Assembly: GCA_035279665.1 (NCBI GenBank)
Contig: DATEHI010000144.1
Location: forward strand, 1 to 9,938
DNA from: CF-13 sp035279665
GTDB lineage: Bacteria; Chloroflexota; Dormibacteria; CF-121
DNA length: 9,938 bases
Direction: 5' to 3'
Part shown: in pieces, positions 5,746 through 9,938 of the stretch
How positions within the stretch are numbered: position 1 is the stretch's first letter
How the letters are laid out: the number at the start of each line of letters is the position of its first letter
Program-made: the position numbers and the translations under genes
Notes under the pieces: model-generated
What the model saw: only the letters and a program-made list of their open reading frames with translations
Database searches by the model: none
What the model was told of the DNA's origin: nothing

Positions 5746-6447
5746 ATGGGCGCCGCCGCGTCGGCGGCGCTCATCGCCGGCCTGCTCTCCATTCGGCCGG
5801 CTCATGCGGCGATCCATCACGCCGCGCTGGTCATCCAGCACGCGAGCGGGAGCGTCATCACCCGATGCGTGGTCTTTGCCGAAGACCAGATCACGGGGCT
5901 TCAGCTTGTCGAGCGATCCGGCGTGCAGTACGAGGCGCAGAGTTTCGGTTCGATCGGGAGTGCCATGTGCCAGCTCGACCGGGAGCCATCGACCGTGCCC
6001 TCGGGATGCTTCGGCTCGGGACCGTACTGGCAGTACTTCCATCGTCGGGGCGCCGCCTGGCAAACGTCGGCGTTCGGCGCCAGCTCGTCGATCCTGCACG
6101 ACGGCGACACGGATGGCTGGCACTATGCCGCCGGGGCGAACCAGGTCCCCGGCAACGTCGCATTTGCGTCGGTCTGCGCCGCGCCCGCACCACCCGCCGG
6201 GACCGCGACGCAGGTGGCTCACGCACCGAATCACGCGACCGCTGTTCCCACGGCAACGCCCGCGCCGTCGACCGGCCTCGAGGCGCTGGTGCCCTCGGCC
6301 TCGCCGCAGCCCAATGCCGTGCTGACATCGACGGGGCCGCCCCAGCCGCCGAAGGCGAGCGCGCTCGGACCCTGGCTCGCGTTCTGCAGCATGGCGATCC
6401 TGCTCGTGGCGCTCGCCGCGGTCAACCTGAGGAGGCGGGCCCCGTGA
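5746..6447 (+). CDS. Exported, membrane-anchored DUF4430/transcobalamin beta-domain-like protein
   Basis: From ATG 5746 the protein has 233 residues: a hydrophobic export signal ending RPAHAA (about 17-22), one compact domain (about 25-145), a Pro/Ala/Thr linker, and a membrane segment (about 208-226) ending NLRRRAP. The domain contains ITGLQLVERSG, YWQYFHRRGAAWQ and a final LHDGDTDGWHY (117-127). This order matches DUF4430, related to the C-terminal beta domain of transcobalamin and intrinsic factor (W-x-Y-x-N-G, then DGD-x-W-x-Y). Four cysteines (41, 75, 88, 144) may form two disulfides. LTSTG (193-197) before the membrane segment resembles a weak sorting signal. It follows the barrel gene by 20 nt, so the two probably supply the two halves of a corrinoid-binding site. 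The N-terminus may start upstream, at CTG 5722, adding the basic RISK. Confidence 0.8.
   Translation: MGAAASAALIAGLLSIRPAHAAIHHAALVIQHASGSVITRCVVFAEDQITGLQLVERSGVQYEAQSFGSIGSAMCQLDREPSTVPSGCFGSGPYWQYFHRRGAAWQTSAFGASSSILHDGDTDGWHYAAGANQVPGNVAFASVCAAPAPPAGTATQVAHAPNHATAVPTATPAPSTGLEALVPSASPQPNAVLTSTGPPQPPKASALGPWLAFCSMAILLVALAAVNLRRRAP
6431..6435 (+). promoter_or_regulatory. Ribosome binding site fixing the EcfT start
   Basis: GGAGG lies 8 nt before GTG 6444, which itself overlaps the preceding stop as GTGA. This supports the GTG over the much longer in-frame extension beginning at 5688, which would run through the upstream gene. Confidence 0.8.
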
Positions 6448-7280
6448 TCCGCCACCCGCTCGCCTGGGGCGCATGGGCGACCGCTGTGCTTGCCGCCGCG
6501 TTCATCGACCGCAATCCATACTTCCAGGCCCTGCTGTTGCTGGTCGTGGTCAACGTCTTCCTGCCATACCGTGGGCGGCGTCGCGTCGGTACCTGGAAGT
6601 TCGCGCTGGCGCTGGCACTCGTGCCGGTCCTCTTCAGCGCCGCGCTCAGCCGCTTCGGCCAGCACGTACTCTTCACACTCCCGGCGATCCCGATCATCGG
6701 CGGACGCTGGACCCTCGACGCCGTCGCCTTTGGCGCCTCGACCGGGCTGGCGCTGTTACTGACCGTCGCCGCCTTCGCTGTCCTGCAGACCATGGTGCGC
6801 AGCGCGGATGTCGTCGCGATCCTTCCACGCCCGCTGTATCGGGCGGGCACCACCATCGCCCTCGCCCTCGCCTTCGCCCCCAAAGCGCTGGCCGCGTTTC
6901 AATCGATCCGCGAGGCGCGCCAGCTACGCGGGCAGCGGACGGGCTGGCGATCGGCGCCCGCGTTGCTTATGCCGCTCCTGCTCACGACCCTCGAGCGCGC
7001 GCTGCAGTACGGCGAGTCGCTCGACGCGCGCGGCTTCGGCAGCGGACGCCGGTCCCGATACCGTCCGCTTCACTGGGCCGCCCAGGACGTGGTGGTCTTG
7101 CTCGCCTCGCTCGCGGCGATCGTCGCGATCGCGGTGCTGCCGGGCGTTCCGTACAACCCGTACCTCGAGCTGATGCCCGGCGTGCCCAACCCGGATCAGT
7201 GGCTTGCCGTCGGCCTGCTCGCCGTGCCCGCACTCATCGCCAGCCTTTCGCGAGTGGACCATGCCCCTCATCACGCTTGA
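6444..7280 (+). CDS. ecfT: ECF transporter transmembrane coupling protein EcfT
   Basis: From GTG 6444 this is a 278-aa polytopic membrane protein, the usual EcfT length. Hydrophobic segments lie at about 8-40, 52-66, 91-116, 136-150 and 212-233, with a further one at 253-268. Between them is the cytoplasmic coupling region with the two Arg-Gly motifs that contact the ATPases: REARQLRG (156-163) and ESLDARGFGSG (191-201). In ECF importers EcfT links the two ATPases to the substrate-binding S component and drives its toppling in the membrane. A 4-bp overlap with the upstream gene and a 20-bp overlap with the ATPase gene show operon structure and likely translational coupling. It has no substrate selectivity of its own; that comes from the S component. 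Confidence 0.92.
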   Translation: MIRHPLAWGAWATAVLAAAFIDRNPYFQALLLLVVVNVFLPYRGRRRVGTWKFALALALVPVLFSAALSRFGQHVLFTLPAIPIIGGRWTLDAVAFGASTGLALLLTVAAFAVLQTMVRSADVVAILPRPLYRAGTTIALALAFAPKALAAFQSIREARQLRGQRTGWRSAPALLMPLLLTTLERALQYGESLDARGFGSGRRSRYRPLHWAAQDVVVLLASLAAIVAIAVLPGVPYNPYLELMPGVPNPDQWLAVGLLAVPALIASLSRVDHAPHHA

Positions 7281-8766
7281 CGCCGTCAGCTATCGCTACC
7301 CGGAGGCCGACCGGCCGGCCCTGAGCGAGATCACGGCCGCGGTCGAGCCAGGCGAGGTGATCCTGCTCCGCGGCGCCTCTGGCAGCGGAAAGTCGACGCT
7401 GCTTCGCTGCCTCAATGGTCTCGTCCCACACAGCACCGGCGGTCAGTTCCGCGGCCGGGTCGTCGTGTGCGGCCTGGACACTCGCGAGCACCCCCCGCGT
7501 CAGCTCGGGATCCACATCGGCTTCGTCTTTCAGCATCCGGAGGCGCAGTTCGTCCTCGAGGACGTCGAGGCGGAGCTCGCGTTTGGTCTCGAGAATCTCG
7601 GACTCTCGCGGTCCCTGATGCGCAAGCGCGTTGAGGAAGTGATCGACCAGGTCGGTATCAACGCGCTGCGGCGCCGCCGGATCGATACACTTTCGGGCGG
7701 CGAACGGCAACGCGTCGCCATCGCGGCGGCTCTTGCCATGCATCCGAATGCGATCGTCCTCGATGAGCCGACCTCGCAGCTCGACCCGCAGGCCGCCGAG
7801 GACGTGTTGCAGGTCGTGCTCCGGCTGGTTGCCGAGCTCGGCATGACGACAGTGATCGCCGAGCATCGCGTCGAACGGATCGCCCCCTTCGTCGATCGGA
7901 TCTGGACGCTCGACAGCGGTGTGCTGCGTGATCAGGCGCCGCGCGTCGCGCTTGCCGATGGCGGGGCCCGACCGCCCGTCGTCGACCTGGCACTTCGAGC
8001 GGGTTGGACCCCGATCCCCCTGGGACTGCGTGACGCCCGCGTCCATGCCCAGAGCCTTCCGAAATCTCCTTCCCCCGCTCACGGGGGAGGGTCGGGGTGG
8101 GGGCCTGTCCTCTGCCGGGTCGACGGGCTGGATCATCGCTATGACACCGTTCCCGCGGTGCAGGGCGCCTCGCTGACCCTCTGCCGCGGCCAGGTCGTCG
8201 CCTTGATGGGCCGCAATGGATCCGGAAAGACCACCCTCTTGCGGCTGATCGCCGGACTGATTCGGCCACAGCGCGGCACCGTCACGCACGAGGGCATTTC
8301 GGCCTACGTGCCACAGGATGCCGACTCGTTGCTGTTCGCGGCCACCGTCGATGAGGAGCTGCGGGGCCAGCCCGCCGAGGTCGTCGCGCCGTTCGCCGCG
8401 TGGCTCCATCGCTATCCACGCGACTTGAGCGCCGGGGAGCGTCAGCAGCTGGCCATCGCACTGATGGGCGCCCGAGCTGACCTGCTGCTGCTCGACGAAC
8501 CGACCCGCGGACTCGATCCCCAGGTAAAGGCGGCCCTCAGCAGGTACTTGCGGACCCGGGCAGGCGCGGGCGCCGCGATCCTCGTCGCCACCCACGATGT
8601 CGAATGGGCGGCCCGCACGGCGGATCGAGTCCTGCTGATGGCGGACGGCGAAATCTATGCGGACGGTCCAGCCGGCAGCGTGTTGAGCGACTCCTTGGTG
8701 TTCGCGACCCAGATCAGCAAGCTCGTCGGCGGCGGCTGGCTCTTGCCGGAGGAGGTGCCGCTTTGA
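7261..8766 (+). CDS. ecfA: Fused double ATPase of ECF transporter (EcfA1-EcfA2 fusion)
   Basis: Start ATG 7261 gives 501 aa with two complete ABC nucleotide-binding domains. Domain 1 has Walker A GASGSGKST (38-46), Q-loop in FQHPEAQ (Gln91; the FQ-x-P-x-x-Q form is typical of EcfA), signature LSGGE (144-148), Walker B AIVLDEP (164-170) and switch His202. Domain 2 has GRNGSGKTT (317-325), Gln352 in VPQDAD, LSAGE (389-393), LLLLDEP (407-413) and His445. All catalytic elements are intact in both, so the fusion should act as a complete ATPase pair. The linker (about 235-283) contains a stretch encoded by a GC-rich palindromic repeat. The ATG overlaps the end of EcfT by 20 bp without a clear ribosome binding site. 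An upstream in-frame ATG at 7204 would add 19 residues that fit no ABC domain, so I prefer 7261. Confidence 0.93.
   Translation: MPLITLDAVSYRYPEADRPALSEITAAVEPGEVILLRGASGSGKSTLLRCLNGLVPHSTGGQFRGRVVVCGLDTREHPPRQLGIHIGFVFQHPEAQFVLEDVEAELAFGLENLGLSRSLMRKRVEEVIDQVGINALRRRRIDTLSGGERQRVAIAAALAMHPNAIVLDEPTSQLDPQAAEDVLQVVLRLVAELGMTTVIAEHRVERIAPFVDRIWTLDSGVLRDQAPRVALADGGARPPVVDLALRAGWTPIPLGLRDARVHAQSLPKSPSPAHGGGSGWGPVLCRVDGLDHRYDTVPAVQGASLTLCRGQVVALMGRNGSGKTTLLRLIAGLIRPQRGTVTHEGISAYVPQDADSLLFAATVDEELRGQPAEVVAPFAAWLHRYPRDLSAGERQQLAIALMGARADLLLLDEPTRGLDPQVKAALSRYLRTRAGAGAAILVATHDVEWAARTADRVLLMADGEIYADGPAGSVLSDSLVFATQISKLVGGGWLLPEEVPL
8066..8104. repeat. GC-rich palindromic repeat-like insertion within the ATPase linker
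   Basis: CCTTCCCCC (8068-8076) pairs with GGGGGAGGG (8083-8091) over the loop GCTCAC, with one G-U pair, and is followed by GTCGGGGTGGGGGC. This looks like palindromic repeats often seen dispersed between genes in GC-rich bacteria. Here it is translated in frame as SPSPAHGGGSGWGP in the linker between the two ATP-binding domains. Confidence 0.6.
8748..8755 (+). promoter_or_regulatory. Strong ribosome binding site fixing a TTG start
   Basis: GGAGGAGG ends 7 nt before TTG 8763, which overlaps the ATPase stop as TTGA. This decides the start of the S-component gene in favour of TTG and against the in-frame upstream start at 8604 deep inside the ATPase gene. Confidence 0.8.
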
Positions 8767-9602
8767 TCCGATGGCTCGCCGTCCGCGCAGAAGACGCAGT
8801 CTTGCTCGGACTCACTGCCGCCGGGCTCGCGCTCTTCATCGGGCCGCTCCTGCTCGGACCGGCCTTGGCGCAACCCGTCGTGCTCTTCAGCGCGCTGGTC
8901 GCCGTCTCCTCGGTCGTCGTCCTGGGCGTCGCGCTCCAAACCCATCGCCTCTCGACGCGGCTGCTGGCGGTGCTGGCGGCGCTGGTCGCGATCGATGCCA
9001 CGCTACGGCTCGTCATCGTCATCGGGCTGCTCGGCTTTTCGCCCATCTTCTTCCTGGTCATCGCGGGCGGGTTCGTGATGGGGCCAAGCTTCGGCTTCGC
9101 CGGCGGCGCGCTCACGCTGCTCCTGTCCGCGGTCCTGACGGCCGGCCTCGGACCATGGCTTCCCTACCAGATGCTCGCCGCGGGTTGGGTCGGGATGGGC
9201 GCCGGATACCTTGGCCGGGTGACTCGTCGTTCGACCTCCCCGTGGGCCATCGCCATCCTGTGCCTGTATGGCGGCCTTGCCGGCTTCGGCTACGGCCTCC
9301 TGCTCGACCTCTGGGAATGGCCGTTGCTCGTCGCCGCCGGGTCATCGCCACTGAGCTGGGCGCCCGGGATTGGTCTGGGGGCCCTGCTGCGCCGCTTCAG
9401 TGGCTTCTACCTCGCGACCTCGCTCGCCTACGACAGCTTTCGCGCCGCCGGCAACGCAGTGCTGCTCGGGCTGCTGGGTCCGGCCGTGATCCGCGCCCTC
9501 GACCGCTTCCGGCGCCGCTTCCTCCTCGACTGGGCCGAGCCGGGACCGGTGCCGGAACCGGCCCCCGCTAAGATTTCGGCAGATGTCGGAACTTCCGCCT
9601 GA
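8763..9602 (+). CDS. ECF transporter substrate-specific (S) component, probably for cobalamin
   Basis: From TTG 8763 this is a 279-aa integral membrane protein. It has hydrophobic helices at about 11-32, 37-58, 66-90, 93-127 (with Gly-rich turns), 160-184, and two more near the C-terminus, then a basic stretch RFRRRFLLDW (248-257) and a Pro-rich tail. The segment GGFVMGPSFGFAGGALTLL (102-120), then GLGPWLPYQMLAAGWVGMGAGYLG (128-151), is characteristic of ECF S components: a G-rich helix, then a PWxPxQM loop. S components bind one vitamin or precursor. Riboswitch control points to cobalamin, so it is functionally like CbrT-type proteins, though sequence alone does not prove the ligand. It is longer than minimal S components of about 180-200 aa, with an extra N-terminal hydrophobic pair. 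It overlaps the ATPase by 4 bp. Confidence 0.85.
   Translation: MIRWLAVRAEDAVLLGLTAAGLALFIGPLLLGPALAQPVVLFSALVAVSSVVVLGVALQTHRLSTRLLAVLAALVAIDATLRLVIVIGLLGFSPIFFLVIAGGFVMGPSFGFAGGALTLLLSAVLTAGLGPWLPYQMLAAGWVGMGAGYLGRVTRRSTSPWAIAILCLYGGLAGFGYGLLLDLWEWPLLVAAGSSPLSWAPGIGLGALLRRFSGFYLATSLAYDSFRAAGNAVLLGLLGPAVIRALDRFRRRFLLDWAEPGPVPEPAPAKISADVGTSA
9569..9574 (+). promoter_or_regulatory. -10 box (TAAGAT) of a possible leaderless promoter
   Basis: TAAGAT within the end of the S-component gene ends 8 nt before ATG 9583. That is the same placement as at the other leaderless starts in this window. No Shine-Dalgarno site precedes the ATG. Confidence 0.4.
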
Positions 9603-9938
9603 GATCGCGGTCGAACCGGAGCCGACCGACGCCGACCCGCCGCCCGAAGCCATTCGCCCGGACCGGCCGCGCATCTGGCCGGACGAGCCACGCGCGCCAC
9701 GCCCGCAGATCAAGCGGCCGATGGAGGAGTGGCTGGCTGAGTTCGAGGAGCGGGTCAAGCAGCAGGACGCACGCCCGCGAGAGCAGCCCAGTCGCCGCCG
9801 TCGACCCCGCGGCCTGGCGCGCATCGTGCCGCAGGCGGCCGCCCCCCGCCCTCCGCGTCCACCGGAACGGGTCCGGACCGAGGCGGGCAGCGCTCAGCCC
9901 GGTGATCAGCAACGGCGCGGCCGGCGGAGGCGGGGACG
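9583..9938 (+). CDS. Arg/Pro-rich low-complexity protein, N-terminal part, runs off window
   Basis: An open frame from ATG 9583 continues to the right edge (118 codons, no stop), overlapping the S-component gene by 20 bp. The product begins MSELPPEIAVEPEP and is rich in Pro, Glu and Arg. One likely helix, MEEWLAEFEERVKQQ (about 47-61), sits in otherwise disordered sequence, and the last residues seen are RRGRRRRG. Third codon positions are strongly G/C as in neighbouring genes, which supports coding. No family is recognised. Such arginine-rich, disordered ends are common on RNA-binding or nucleoid-associated proteins, but that is only analogy. With its own -10 box it may be a separate transcript rather than a member of the cobalamin operon. 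Confidence 0.6.
   Translation, partial: MSELPPEIAVEPEPTDADPPPEAIRPDRPRIWPDEPRAPRPQIKRPMEEWLAEFEERVKQQDARPREQPSRRRRPRGLARIVPQAAAPRPPRPPERVRTEAGSAQPGDQQRRGRRRRG

Noticed and set aside
5688..6443. A 5' extension of EcfT giving 530 aa
   Set aside because: The added part is in a frame overlapping the DUF4430-like gene and has Arg/Ala-rich shadow composition. GTG 6444 has a good ribosome binding site and gives the normal EcfT length.
5230..6474. 414-aa minus-strand ORF opposite the two surface-protein genes
   Set aside because: The Gly/Arg-rich composition has no domain pattern; the plus-strand genes have signal peptides, domains and anchors.
7234..8595. 453-aa minus-strand ORF opposite the ATPase gene
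   Set aside because: It is antisense to a gene with intact ABC motifs in both halves. Long open antisense frames are expected at this GC content.

Overview
The window is chromosomal DNA from a GC-rich bacterium with compact, often overlapping genes. Several genes have TANNNT-type -10 boxes 6 to 9 nt before the start codon and no Shine-Dalgarno site, which suggests leaderless transcripts. Other genes have strong GGAGG sites. Leaderless genes, high GC, LAxTG-type cell-wall sorting signals and an ECF importer with fused ATPases together point to a Gram-positive-like or monoderm lineage (Actinobacteriota, Dormibacterota or another Chloroflexota-related soil group). The sequence alone does not give a firm taxon.

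Left part (1-1760): the 5' part of an alpha/beta-hydrolase gene on the minus strand diverges, across only 19 bp, from a plus-strand cluster. That cluster encodes a stand-alone response-regulator receiver domain, an overlapping 67-aa protein of unknown function and a TPR-repeat protein. A hairpin follows it. Middle (1836-4085): a 584-aa minus-strand protein whose C-terminal part looks like a nucleoside-phosphorylase fold diverges from a 113-aa unknown protein.

Intergenic region (4086-4606), unusually rich in structure: a terminator-like hairpin, three 34-bp tandem repeats that can fold into further terminator-like hairpins, and a promoter with a perfect TATAAT. These are followed by a full cobalamin riboswitch with a duplicated 35-bp hairpin inside its aptamer, and a hairpin that buries the ribosome binding site of the next gene.

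Right part (4607-9602): the riboswitch-controlled operon. Its first gene encodes an exported protein with prenyltransferase/alpha-alpha-barrel style repeats and a C-terminal LARTG sorting signal. Its second encodes a small exported, membrane-anchored protein resembling the DUF4430/transcobalamin C-terminal domain. Then come EcfT, a fused double-ATPase EcfA, and an ECF substrate-binding (S) membrane component. The last four genes are linked by tight spacing or overlaps. The two surface proteins look like the two domains of mammalian intrinsic factor/transcobalamin encoded as separate polypeptides. The simplest reading is a B12-repressed cobalamin scavenging system: two surface proteins capture corrinoid and the ECF complex imports it. 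This is the main item of interest. A low-complexity Arg/Pro-rich gene with its own -10 box runs off the right edge.
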